Of a DNA stretch of 64,000 bases, positions 1 through 12,105 are shown piece by piece. Positions within the stretch are counted from its first letter, which is position 1; every line of letters starts with the position of its first letter. The notes under the pieces were generated by a model. The model saw nothing but the letters and a program-made list of their open reading frames with translations, had not been told where the DNA came from and made no database searches. Source of the DNA: Cephalotus follicularis (Eukaryota > Streptophyta > Magnoliopsida > Oxalidales > Cephalotaceae). Where the stretch lies: contig BDDD01002234.1 in assembly GCA_001972305.1 (NCBI GenBank), positions 239,090-303,089 of the forward strand, in the 5' to 3' direction. Both the position numbers and the translations under genes were made by a program.

Positions 1-2330
1 TGCCACCTGCAACATTGAAAAAAAGAAATGAGTAAGAAACAAAGGCATGTGAAGGGGAGAAGAAAGGAAATTGTTAGTGTAAAGGACTCTTGCGAAATTA
101 AGCACTCCTGAGCCTATATCAGCTGTGCATAAGCTGAGGGTAAATGCCAGAAACTCTAAAGATTGGGGAACTGCTGGAGAATTGGAAATTGCATGCTTGA
201 AGTTGGAGACTCCAAAGAGTGAGTGAACAAGAGACCTCAAGCTTGGGACTTTCCTGGTAAGTTCCAATCATAATCTCTGCTATGTGATGATGTAACTAGA
301 ATGTTGTATACCTTCTGTCAAACATGGTTAAGGTTAAAACTTGTGAATTAATTTGTAATGGTAAAGGAAAGAACCAAGAAATGAATATGGAGATTAGAGA
401 ATTTTAGCTCGAATTGTTGTAGTTAGTCAGTTGCTATATGTATATAAATACTGGTTCCCCTAAGTGTATACTTGCAACTCCTGCCAACATTAATACCAAA
501 GAATCCAAAAATTGAATGGTGTTGGTTTAGAGCAAAAAGGAAGTTGTGAAATGGAAATTAAGACTTAGGGAATGGATGATTGAACTACTGTTATATTATA
601 GTTGTCCCAGAGTTACTGTAACTGATGCATGTGTTATAACATGCATGCATAGACTGAATTGCAGAGATTAAAAGAAGTGTTGGTGAAAGCTTGGAAAAAG
701 GCTTGGAAACATTAAAGAGAAAGATCACTTGCAATTGATCTTGGGATAGCAATTGAGGTAGGGGTAGTGTTATGTTTTGGAAGATATGTTTATGCATTTC
801 ATGTATATAAATTCCCGATTGCATTGAACTGATTGGCATTGAAATTGTACTACATATACACTGTTTTGCCTGCATTCTGGGCTAAAACAGTCGACTGTTA
901 TTGAAAACAGTCGACTACACAATTGATCCAGTCGACTGGCAAAGCCTAGCAGTCGACTACACAACCCAACAGCCGACTGGTTCTTGAGGGCAGTCGACTG
1001 TCTGGGCAGAAATTGCGTAACAACTGATTGAATTGCTACTGTTTTGCATTGCTATTGATTTGTATATGCTACCATCATATAGTATGTACTATTTGATGTT
1101 ATTTAACATCATTACTACTGATAATTCAATGATGGAATGAAACTATGTGGTATATGCACAACTTATGGTTCAAACACTACTTCAATGAAAAACTATGATT
1201 TGCAAGAACTACTGCCTTGATTATTGCATATGCTACTTATGTTAGAGTCTACTGTTTGGTGCTACTAACACCACTACCTCTGATAATTTAAAGATTGAAA
1301 CCATTTATGGGCTTTGTACAAAAATTATGACAATTACTATCATTTCAAAAGAACACTTATTGTTTAAAGGAACCACTGATTTTCCTCCTACATGAGAGGG
1401 ACCTGCTGTTTGTTTCTGAATTGGAAACCACCACTGTACTGATATCGCTTCCTCACATGAGATGTACGATTACTGAAATGTTATGTGTTTCTAAAAGAAA
1501 ACACCTTGATATTGCATATTAATTATATATGTAATATTACTACTGATTGTACTGATTGAATTGATTGTCTATGTTTACTGTTGTAGTTAGTGATGGAGGA
1601 TATCACTCATTATGGTTGTGATCCTGGGTGCCAGGAGTTGGCCAGAGTATCACCCAAACTGTCTGCAATTGCAGAACTATTGTTAAACTACTCGCCAACG
1701 CCGGTAGTAAATGTTACCTGTTCTATCATCCTCGGTGTATAGGGTGATAGTTAGGTGGTGCACAGTTGGTGCTGGGAGTTACCGACATGTGACACCCAAC
1801 CACTGAATGAATTAATTGTACCCTTGTGCGGTATCTTTGCATATGTACTGTTTATGGCCACTTGGCATGATTGCTTATATATTGGCCACTGAAATGTTAT
1901 TTTATATAAACTATCATACATGTTGCATTCATATATACTCCTTAGCATGCATTATCTTCCTACTTAGCCAAGTGAGGACAACGGCTAACCCCTACAATTA
2001 CAGATTGAGCGAAGACGTTGGAGTTGCCGCTGAAGCTTGGAGAGCTTCTTTTGTCATTTTAAGGTTGTTTTTTTTTCTATTGATGAATTGTAATGAAAGG
2101 AACAATTCATACCTTGTTTATGTTGTATTCCTTATGTCAAGGATAATGTTGAATTATACCCGTACGTAGTATGGGATGCGTGCGGATGGCTTGTAAATTT
2201 ATATTCCGGCTTATTGACTAATTCCGCATATTGTTATATTCTGTTAAATGAAATCTTGGAATATATGTTTAATACTGATATCACCATATATGCTTGTCTA
2301 ATGAAAGTACCGGAAAAACGGGGTGTGACA
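1..2330 (+). mobile_element. Ty3/gypsy LTR, family G1, 3' part
   Basis: This non-coding stretch is homologous along its length to the solo LTR at 7763-10606 and, in reverse, to the paired LTRs at 36914-39903 and 42608-45598. It ends in GGGGTGTGACA at 2330, the same 3' terminus as those copies. The LTR 5' end lies left of the window. It carries a CAGTCGACTG array at 888-1000. The short ORFs in it are not conserved between copies and I do not treat them as genes. The five bases after it (CCTTA) are the expected right target-site duplication, but its partner is outside the window. Confidence 0.85.
888..1000. repeat. CAGTCGACTG palindrome array, about 21-bp period (G1 LTR)
   Basis: Six copies of the palindrome or one-to-two-base variants (CAGTCGACTA, CAGCCGACTG) start at 888, 908, 929, 950, 970 and 991, so the steps are 20, 21, 21, 20 and 21 bp. 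The sequence between copies is not repeated. The equivalent site in the 7763-10606 LTR has copies at 9054, 9074, 9094 and 9115. Confidence 0.9.
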
Positions 2331-2341
2331 CCTTATGAGAA
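2331..2341 (+). pseudogene. 11-bp sliver of C1 copia integrase between two LTR insertions
   Basis: CCTTATGAGAA reads Pro-Tyr-Glu, the same residues found in the C2 integrase just before its ...SHLRPFGCK stretch (about 23140-23200). The C1 reading resumes at 5470 with the matching P-D-I-S-H-F-R-A-F-G-C-K residues. The sliver is therefore host sequence left between the G1 LTR ending at 2330 and the LTR starting at 2342. About 13 nt expected between the two parts are missing, so a small deletion probably accompanied the events. Confidence 0.7.
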
Positions 2342-5300
2342 TGATTTTATTTCTGTTAGATATTTGCAACAACCGATGAGCGGTCTAAAGAAGTCTCGAT
2401 ATATATTCTTGATGTTGTTTTGGTGATCGCACGAGCTACGGATTTTCTGCTCTTTGGCTATCTGATTTTATTGGAATTGTCCTGTTTCACCTTTATGATT
2501 AAAGTACGGATCTTCGTTCCTTGATACCATCCTATCGGTTTTACTGTAGTAAATAAAAGATAGTTTTACTATATGAATAATGTACGGATTTCTATCGTTT
2601 CCTTGGCTATCTGATTTTCGAACTGAAAACAATATATTGCTTAAGATTTCTGTTTGGAGTTAACTTTGAAATCTTACTGCTTTCAAATTATCGTTTATCG
2701 TTTACTGCTTTGTTTTGTTCCGTAATCTGTTTGTTTCGTACTGTTCAGAAACTGTTTTCTTTTGTTCTGTAAATTGTTCTATTCTGTTTCGTAGAGTGTT
2801 TCATTTTGTAAATTGTTTTGTATCGCATCGTGTTTGTTTCAGATACTGTATTGAGCATGATATTGTTTTGTTTCGGATATCTTTTCGTTTTGGTAAACAG
2901 CTTTGTTTCGGATACAGTTTTGTTTCGTTTTGTTATGATTCGCAACTGTTCTATTTTGTTTCGCTCTGTTATGATTCGTAACTATTCTATTTTGTTTCGT
3001 GACCGTTCTGTTTTGATTCATATCTGTTTTGATTCGTATTTGTTTTGATTCGTATTTATGTTGTTTCGTAACTAATTTGTTTCATAAACTGTTCGTAGAC
3101 TGTTTTATGATTCTATATCTGTATTGAGGTTTGCTCAGCAACGTTTTTGTTTCCATGCGGCAGGTTTTTAGGGACAGCATGGGCAAGTGTGATGAGAGAG
3201 TTGCCCTATGTCAGAGGATCATCTAGGAGTTTGATCTGGTTATGTTCTTAGTAGTTTTATGGTCGTGTATAGGCCAGTTATCTAAACAATATATATTTTT
3301 TGGTTTATGACAAAGTTTTCAGATTATGTTTCAGATTCAGTTTATGTTCCATGATGATACATTTTTTCAGATTTTTAGAACCACCACGTATTGATTAAGA
3401 TTAAGATCTTTGATATGTTTTTAGTTCAGTTTTGTGTGACACACCGATCCCGAATCGGGAGTGATCCCGATTCCGAATCGGGGGTGTTACACCACTGCTC
3501 TGTTCTAACAGACGTGTATCACAGTCCTGACACCGTGCAAAGCCTCGACGGTTTCTCTCTGGCATCGATGGTTTGTGCGTCATAACCTAGCTCTCGACTG
3601 CACGTTTTGTACACGTGTCTGGGCTGAAAGCGTCAACGATATGGCGTTAGGCATCGACAGTTTAGCACCAGAACTTATTTCTTTACTTTTCATTTAAGAA
3701 TTTATTCCAATTCCATTTTAATCAAATGATATCCCAACATATAATCTCAAGAAAATGCATATTTCGTTCATCGTTGTACAATATACATTAATTGAAATTG
3801 CGGTTATTACATAATGTACGGATTCTTCATTCTTGGCTTATTCCTTCCGTTTTACTGAAATGAATTCACTTTTGTTTTATGAACATGATTCCTTCGATTT
3901 TATGAACTACGTTATGATCCGTATTTTCATATGTTTAGAAATAAAGTCAGTGTGATATGTTTGTGAAACTAAAATACGCTCTAGCTTTATAATTCGATTC
4001 TGAAAGGTTTACGAAATGTTATGCAATCGTCTCTTTATTTTGAAAATAAATGAGTTGATTTCTGATTATGAAAGCATGTGGTATGTGAAATTATATCGTT
4101 TGAGAACGATTTATGAATATGTTTTGGAAAACCCTATTGAAATGATTTTAATATTGATTTTACTACGGACTTTTTGAATTTGATACTACTTTTGGCTTAT
4201 GAAAATGTATGGATTTTGTTATCGTATGTTCGTTTGGACTTTTATAAAATTTGTTTTATTACTGAAGTTGAATATTACCGGATTTATAAACGAGTATGAC
4301 TTTCACTTATGAGAGTGTACTGATTGATTTATACGAACATTACTTTCACCATAGGAAGTATGTTAACTTTGAATAAGGATATACATAGATATTTCCTACC
4401 TATCGAGGTACCATAGGCATGTCGTAGGCCTGGCACAAGGACATGACACTTCCGTAGTGGTGTGATAAGTCTACGACGTCTCTCTATGTTATGAATAAAT
4501 CCCATGAGGTGGATTTATGGATCCGTTATGTATGATGGAGGCGTATGGGTCGACTCTAGTTAAATGTTATGTGATATGTTATGGATTCTGGGGATTGATT
4601 GTGTAGTGCCGTACACGTCTTTCCGTTTGGCATGTGGGCCTTATGAACCCCTTGCACTTATGCATATGTGTATGCACTTTGGATCTCGGTAATGAGATTA
4701 TGGAATCGGATAAGTCTCTGTTATTTGATTTGGATCTCTATGATGAGATTATGGAATCGGATAAGTTTTTGTTTTGGAATCTTTAACACGAATAACGTTA
4801 AAGGAATTTTGAATATTGCTTTGGAAATTAGATTTTGCCTTCAGATATTGATTTGAAAATTTGGAAACGTTTTGAAATTCGTATATTGGTTTTGAATTGA
4901 TAGAATTGTTTATGTGACTACTTTCCTTCATTTTCTGAAATAATGTCGAATTATTTTATACATGAGATATATGATATTTAAAGGTTCAGGTATTTTCTAT
5001 CCTTTAAAGTATCTTTTTATGTTTTATGATTCTATATTAGTACTGAGGTTTGCTCAGCCGCGTTTTTCTTTTCCATGCGGCAGGTATTCTGGGACAGCAT
5101 CCGGGAAACATGTGATGAGAGTGATGTCCACCCATGTCTGAGGATCATTTAGGAGATTGATCCGTCTATGTTTGGTTGCCTTATGGTTATGTTAGAACCT
5201 GCCTTTGAGCAATGTTAAGCCCTTTAGTTTATGACTTTGGATTATGATTTTAACTTATGTTTTAGCTTTCAGTTTATGAATAAAGTTTCAGACTATGTTT

Positions 5301-5464
5301 TAGATTTTGCCATATATCAGATATGTTTAGACCATCACGCATTTTGAGAATAAGATAAGCTAATATTTTGATAAAAGGAATAAAGTCAAACTTTATTATA
5401 TGAGATGTTATGTTTTGTTTCGGATTATGAACCGTAACAACTCCCACTGTTCAGAGGTGTTATA
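2342..5464 (+). mobile_element. G2-related gypsy LTR insertion (solo) with a duplicated LTR end
   Basis: The insertion begins TGATTTTATT and ends GGTGTTATA, and is flanked by GAGAA at 2337-2341 and 5465-5469. Its right half matches the G2 LTR at 57325-60073: the blocks around 4400-4560 (..GTCGTAGGCCTGGCAC..) and 5043-5464 (GGTTTGCTCAGC... to the terminus) are plainly alignable to 59220-59360 and 59718-60073. A second copy of the terminal block lies at 3123-3491 and ends GGGGGTGTTACA. The insertion is therefore either one LTR with an internal duplication or an LTR inside an LTR. No coding capacity is seen. The terminal CA has become TA. Confidence 0.7.
2700..3110. repeat. T-rich degenerate repeat built on TGTTTCGTTYTG
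   Basis: Short degenerate units such as TTTTGTTTCG recur throughout. The long overlapping ORFs on both strands here come from this low complexity and are not genes. Confidence 0.75.
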
Positions 5465-5469
5465 GAGAA

Positions 5470-7400
5470 TACCTGACATAAGTCACTTCCGTGCCTTTGG
5501 ATGCAAGTGCTTCATTCACAACAACGAAAATGATCAACTTGGTAAGTTCAACACCAAAGCGGATAAAGGTATTTTTCTTGGATATTCTCTTACTAGTAAA
5601 GCTTATAGATGTTTCAATAAAGGAACTTTTCTAGTAGAAGAGTCTATGCATATAGTCTTTGATGAGTCCAATGAATTAAGTTCATGGATGCAAGATAGTA
5701 TATATTTTCATGAAGATGCTCAAATAGAGAACAATGTTATATATACTCATGTTAGCTATCAACAAGATCTTGTAGATAAGACTCTTAAGGTAGTTAAAGA
5801 TCACCCTCACAAGGCCATTATTGGTAATATTCAACAAGGCATAGTAACTAGATCTAAAGCAAATACTTGTAATTACGTTGCATTTCTTTCTCAAATTGAG
5901 CCTAAGAATTTTCTAGAAGCTGAAAAGGATGAAAATTGGATTATTTCCATGCAAGATGAGTGGAATCAATTTGATAGAAATAAAGTTTGGAATCTTGTGT
6001 CTAGACCTAAGGATCATTCTGTTATAGGGACTAAATGGATATTTAGAAATAAATTGGATAATCAAGGAGTAATAGTTAGAAATATAGCTAGATTAGTTGC
6101 TCAAGGATATTCACAAGAAGAAGGCATAGAATATGATGAAACATATGCACCTGTTACTAGATTAGAATCCATTCATTTGTTACTTGCATTTGCTTGTTTT
6201 AAAGACTTTAAATTATATCAAATGGATGTAAAAAGTGCCTTTTTGAATGGTTTATAAAAGAAGAAGTGTATGTGGAACAACCTCAAGGTTTCGAGGATCC
6301 ATTCTTTCCAAACCATGTTTTAAAACTCAACAAAGCCTTATACGGTTTCAAATAAGCTCCTCGTGCTTGGTATGAGAGGTTGACAAAATTTTTGATTGAA
6401 AATGATTTTAAACGAGGAAACGTTGATATAACCCTTTTTACAAAATCAAAAGGAAATGATTTTCCAGTAGTACAAATATATGTCGATGATATTATTTTTG
6501 GATCAACCAACGAAACTTTATGGAAGGAGTTTTCTGATACCATGAAGTCAGAATTCGAAATGAGCATGATGGGAGAACTCAACTTCTTCCTTGGGCTTCA
6601 AGTTAAACAAACCAAAGAGGGAATCTTCATCAAACAAGCTAAGTATGTAAAGGAAATTCCTAAAAAGTTTGGAATGGAGAACGCAAAAACAAGTAAGACT
6701 CCTATGAGCACTTCTACAAAGCTTGACAAAGACGAACAAGGTAAAACTGTTGATCAAAAGCTTTATAGAAGCATGATAGTAGACCTGATATCTTGTTTAG
6801 TGTTTGTGTGTGTGCTCGTTTTCAATCAAACCCTAAAGAATCTCATTTGTTTTCTGTTAAACGAATTCTTACATACCTTGCATATAGACCAACTTTAGGT
6901 TTATGGTATTCCCGAGACCCTAATTTTGATTTACATTCATACTCAGATGCCGACTTTGGTGGTTATGAGGTTGATTGCAAGAGCACTAGTGGCTCATGCC
7001 AATACCTAGGAAGTATGCTTATATCCTGGTTTAGCAAAAAGCAAAATTATGTTGTTCTCTCTACCACCGAGGCTGAATATATTGTTGTAGGTAGTTGTTG
7101 TGCATAGATTTTGTGGCAAAAGCTACAATTGATAGATTATGGTGTTTTTGTGAAAAATATACCAATAAAATGTGATAATACGAGTAGTATTTGTCTTCCT
7201 AAGAACCCTGTTCATCATTCGAAGACAAAACATATAGACATTAGGTATCATTTTTTAATAGAACATGTTGAAAACAGAGATATTGAGTTAGAATATATTT
7301 CTACGGAAAAACAAGTAGCCGATATTTTTTACCAAACCTTTAGATGAAAATACATTTTCAAAATTTAGAAAAGAACTAGGTTTATGTGATTTTGATTGAA
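5470..7400 (+). pseudogene. C1 copia pol: integrase end, reverse transcriptase, RNase H
   Basis: The region encodes the rear of a Ty1/copia polyprotein that would integrate and copy the element. After the ..FRAFGCKCF.. stretch of integrase, the RT starts near 5990 (IGTKWIFRNK), and the catalytic YVDD lies at about 6479-6490. RNase H ends with KHIDIRYHF and a terminal LGLCDFD before the stop at about 7400. The frame is broken several times: an indel near 6250 just after KSAFLNG, an in-frame stop near 6355, a shift and a small deletion near 6780 in the SMIGSLLYLTASRPD region, and stops at about 7105 and 7345. It cannot make a working polyprotein. The closest relative in the window is the C2 pol at 23055-24780, which helps locate the breaks. 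Confidence 0.9.
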
Positions 7401-7493
7401 TGTTTTGTTGTTTATGTTTGTTCTTGTTTGATTGTTTGATTGAAAGTTTTACTGTACATCTTTTAAGCTTGTTCTGTTTTAATTCTGTCAAAA

Positions 7494-7706
7494 CATGTCG
7501 ACTTCTTTTCATTGACATCGAATTAGTTTTGTAAAACATGTCGATCTCTTTCAAAAACACGTCGATGTTCTTTAAAACACAGCAATTTCTTTTATTCACA
7601 TCGATGCTTTTCATTAAAACTTTTTAACGAATACGTCGATGCTCTTGAATCATGTCGACGTTTTTTATTTATTCATCGACTTGATCATAAAACACATCGA
7701 CTTCAT
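7494..7706. repeat. TCGA-centred array in the C1 pol-env spacer
   Basis: TCGA cores, in units such as ACATGTCGAC, ACATCGATG and ACGTCGATG, lie at 7498, 7518, 7541, 7562, 7601, 7636, 7655, 7676 and 7697, mostly 19-23 bp apart. This is the same motif dialect as the array in the element's own LTR (12645-13225), but it lies outside the LTR, starting about 95 bp after the pol stop. Confidence 0.8.
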
Positions 7707-7762
7707 TCTAATCTTCACATTACAAACCTTGAATGATTTCTCTGCAAAAATTTCTCTCTAAA

Positions 7763-10606
7763 TGTAATGACTACAAATTCAATTAATGTATATTGATTTC
7801 TATTATTACAATAAATATACATTTTAATTGAATTAATTGTCCAATTCTTACAATTTGTGATTGGTAATTTTACTTGGAATGAATGGGGGTTCGTTTGGTG
7901 AAAATCGAACTTAGGAAACCCTAATTTGACCATTGACAGCCGACTGACACAGGGGATCAGCCGACTGCCTGATGCGTGTGGAGTACAGTCGACTGTCACA
8001 TGCATCCAGTCGACTGGAAATTCGATAGAACATGTGTCTGTGCAGGTGTCAACTGATCTTGGGCGTGGCATGCATGGGGGGTACGTGTCCTAAGCTTCCT
8101 TAAAATGCAATGTGATGCCTTGCATGCCCTTGCATGTGCTCTGCAATGACAGACCTGTACCTGCAACATTCAAAGGAGAAATTAACAAGAAACAAAGGCA
8201 TGTGAGTGAGAGGAAAATAGAGAAGTGTTAGAGCAAATGAACTCTGGAGAATTCATGGCTTATATCAGCTGTTGAGTGGTGTGAAGGAGTGTTAGAAACA
8301 CTGAACATTAAAGAGAATTGATGTGAGTTTTGATTGAGAGCATACATTGGAGGAATTTGAAGTTGAAGCTCAAAGAGGGAAAAGTGAAGCTTGAGCATCT
8401 CTTGGTAAGTTCCAAATCCGAACCTGTTAATGTGGTGTTATAATCCAACAGTAATGTATCTAAATGAAGGTTTAATCTCCTGTTAACATGATTGATTAAA
8501 CATCTTCTAGGATTTATGGAAGTGATATGCAATATGGCACATTAGTTCAAGTAAATGAATATGCAATCTCTAAATTGGTTAGAAGGTTGTTGTTAGAGCC
8601 ATGATAAACTACTGAATTCCTCATGAACATGCATGTACACCTGCTGTTCACTAAGGGATTATGAATTGAAATAGTTGGACATGCATAAGATGTGTTAAAA
8701 GGGGGAATTGATATAAAGCTTAATGAATCATGACTTAAGCTATTCATTGTAATGTCTATAAAGTTACTGAATCTACAGAAACTGATTGCATGTATCCATA
8801 ACATACATGTTTAGATTGTAACTTGCTGAGATTAAAAGGATTGGATTGAAGATTGGTTGGAAAAGGCTTGGAAGCTTTAAAGAGAAAGATCGTTCAATTG
8901 ATCTTGGGATAGCAAATTGAGATAGGGGTAGTGTTATGTTTTGGAAGATATGATCATGCATTATATGTATGTTAATTTTCTCATTGTATTGGACTGATTT
9001 AGCATTGGAATTGCATTACACAAAACTGTTCTGCCTACATTTCTGGGCAAAACCAGTCGATTGCCACCCAAAGCAGTCGACTACTCAACCCAACAGCCGG
9101 CTGGTTCGTGAGGGCAGCCGACTGTTCTGGGCTGGAACTGCATAATAATCATTGAATTGCTATTGTTTTGCATTGTTATTGATTTGTGTGTGTTACCATC
9201 ATATAATACATACTGTTTGATGTTAGTTAACATCATTACTACTGATATTTCACTGATCAAATGAATTATGTGTTATATGCACAATTTATGGCTTAAAACA
9301 CCATTTCAAGTGAAAGCTATGATTTACAAAATCTAATGATTTGATTAATGTTATTGTATATACTACTTATGTTAGTATATATCTACTATTTGGTGCTACT
9401 AACACCACTACTACTGATAGTTTCAAGATTTAAAACCATTTATGGGACTTGGTCCAAAATAGTGATAATTCACTATCATTTCAAGGGAATATTGAATTAC
9501 CCACTACTGATTTATCAACTATTGATTTGTGAAATACTGTTTTCACCTACTGTTTCAGATTCTAATTATTGAATCAACTGTGTGCTATATGCACGATTAT
9601 GATATTTACTATCACTTTCAAAAGAACGTTTATCGCTAAAGAAACTACTGATCTTCCTCCTACATGAGAGGCAATTACTGTTTCTTTCCAAATTGGAAAC
9701 CACTACTGTACTGGTATCGTTTCCTCACATGAGATGCACGATTACTGAACTGTTATATGTTTCAAAAGAAAACATTCGATATTGCATATAAATTATATAT
9801 GTAATATTACTACTGATTGTACTGATTGAATTGATTGTCTATGCTTACTGCCGTAGTTCGGTGATAGAGGTTATCACTGGCTATGGATGTGATTCTGGGT
9901 GCCAGGAGTTGGCCAGAGTATCACCTACTGTCTGCAATTGCAGAATTACTGTTAAACTACCCGCCAACGCCGGTAGTAACTGATACCTTTTCTATCATTC
10001 TCGGAGTGTAGGGTGATAGTTAGGTGGTGCACAGTTGGGGGCTAGGAGTTAGCGACATGTGACACCTAAACCACTGAATGAATTGATTGTACCCTTGTGC
10101 GGTATTATTGCATATGTACTGTTTATGGCCACTTGGCAGGATTGCTTATATATTGGCACACTGAAATGATATTTTGATATATAAACTGTCATATATGTTG
10201 CATTCATATATTTCTTAGCATACATTATCTTCCTATTTAGCCAAGTGAGGACAACGACTAACCCCTACAATTACAGATTGAGCAAGGACATTCGGAGCTT
10301 GCTGCCGAAGCTTTGGAAAGCTTCTGTTTATCGTTTTAAGGTTGTTATTTTACTGTTGTTATGTATTGTAATGAATGAACGAATCATACCTCGTTTATGA
10401 TGTTTCCTTATGTTAAGGATAATTTGACTTGTAACCGCACGTAGTATGGGATGCGTGTGAAGACTTGTATTTTTATATATTCTGGCTTATTGACTGCTTC
10501 CGCATATTGTTTAATAACTGTTGAATGAAATGCTGGAATGTATGTTTAATACTAATATCACCATATATGCTGGTCAGGGAATGTATTGAAATATCGGGGT
10601 GTGACA
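7763..10606 (+). mobile_element. G1 gypsy solo LTR
   Basis: This 2844-bp insertion begins TGTAATGACTACAAATTC, ends GGGGTGTGACA, and is flanked by CTAAA at 7758-7762 and 10607-10611. It matches the G1 LTRs elsewhere in the window over its full length and holds no internal domain, so it is a solo LTR left by LTR-LTR recombination. It sits between pol and the env-like ORF of C1. Pairs of CAGYCGACTG motifs 21 bp apart lie at 7937/7958 and 7986/8007, and four copies lie at 9054-9124. Confidence 0.93.
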
Positions 10607-10611
10607 CTAAA

Positions 10612-10753
10612 ACTTTTTTATAAAAAATTTTCTAACCATTCAAACATCTTCTACTTCTTCATTTGTCATCCTCTAACTCAGGTTTTATACTGCAATCCCT
10701 TATATAGTTCAGTTTTTAAACCTGTCTATTGTGCATCCCATATGTTTGTTAAA
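10612..10753 (+). other. C1 spacer upstream of the env-like ORF
   Basis: This is a short AT-rich stretch between the solo LTR and the first conserved Met of the env-like ORF. It contains CTCTAACTCAG followed by GT, which resembles a branch point plus splice acceptor; whether the env-like message is spliced here is only a possibility. Confidence 0.3.
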
Positions 10754-12105
10754 ATGCCTAGGACAAAAAGTGCTAGTAAAAAGAGGGTTGCTAGCTCTTC
10801 CCGACCAGAAAAACTAGGTTCTAAAAGGAAGCTTAACATTCAAGAACTTTCTCCCAATCCATCTCTTCAATCAGATTCCGAATTCGAAGAAGTCATTCCT
10901 ATTGGAAATGTTGTTTTGTTGATAAACTTGTCATGGGTGGTAGGAATATAGACTTAGCTTTTTGTTCCAACTAATTTGTATTCGTCTCTTGGATTGAAAA
11001 TCTGCATCTTCTTCCTCTAGTGCAAATTCAAGAGATGTTCTATATAAAACTTGTCAAAGAGTTTTACATGAACTTGAGAATTGTTTTTAGTCCTCACGAA
11101 GAATTTTCTTTGTCCTCTTCTTTTAAAGGTCAACGTATTTTTTCTTGATGCTAGGAATCTTGCTTCCATTCTTAGCATTCCTTAAACCGACTTGTATGCC
11201 TTTGAATACAAGAAGTGGCCGAAAGTTGAGGCTTTTTCATCCGAATGATATTTTATCAATTCTCTATCCAAATGACCCAAACATTAATCCAAATATGTCA
11301 CTTTGTACAAACAAACTTTCGGTAAATCACCGTCTTATACACCATCTCATAGTTCACCAATTGCTCCCTACCAGTGGTGGCTATGCCAAACTCACAAGGA
11401 TGCAAGCATTCCTTATTTGGTGCATCATTTCCAAGGTTGAATTTTGCTATCCCCTACTTATGCTTCACGCCATGGTGCGTGTCTTCACTCAAAAGAAATC
11501 TGTACTTCCTCTTGGTTGTATTTTAACCAGAATCTTTCATTTTTATGAAATTAATCTTGAGGGGGAGATTGGGACAAAGTTGAATAAAGAAGACACGTAT
11601 AGCTAAAGCACTCTTAACCACATGGGTTGGAAGAAGCAAGATGGGAGCTGGATATATTGTCCAAGGAGTGATCAAAGTCAGAGAATTAATAGAGAAGAAC
11701 ATTAAGAAATCCCTCCATGGGAAGGTCAAGAAGCTGCCCCTTCTCTCTCTCTCTTTCTTATAATCGTGGTTCCTCTTCCACATCCGAGTATGATCGTATT
11801 GTCATTTGATGAATGCTTATTTTGATGCTATGAACAGTAGATTCGATTCTATGGAAGCATCAATTGACGGAAAATTCCAGCAACTCAATTCTCGCCTTGA
11901 TTATTTGGAAATGGATCACAAGCTGATTCGAATAGATTTTGATACTATTGAAGATACGATATATTATGACTTAGAGGTCAATAAGAGATGTCTCAAACGT
12001 TTGGAACAAAAACTTCCTGAATCCAAGATGACTGACAATTGTGAAGAAACCCCCGACGATGAACCTGCTCCTAACTCTGATTCTGCTCACAATTCTGATT
12101 CTTAA
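10754..12105 (+). pseudogene. C1 env-like / putative plant transposon protein
   Basis: I chose the start at MPRTKSASKK because C3 starts alike (MVRTK, 20859, - strand). A basic, serine-rich N terminus is followed by blocks that align with C3: KGQRIFLDARNLASILSIP, then GGYAKLTRMQAF at about 11375 and GWKKQDGSWIY at about 11620. The final part (11806-12105) is acidic and predicted coiled: FDAMNSRFDSMEASIDGKFQ then a D/E/S-rich tail. These ORFs resemble the putative plant transposon protein family found as an extra ORF in Sireviruses, whose role is unknown. At least three frame changes and several stops (about 10949, 11190, 11606) break it. Confidence 0.7.

Noticed and set aside
2715-3048. Overlapping ORFs of 60-88 codons on both strands
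   Set aside because: They arise from the degenerate TTTCG repeat; composition is F/V/S/R on one strand and K/N/T/E on the other, as expected of low-complexity DNA.
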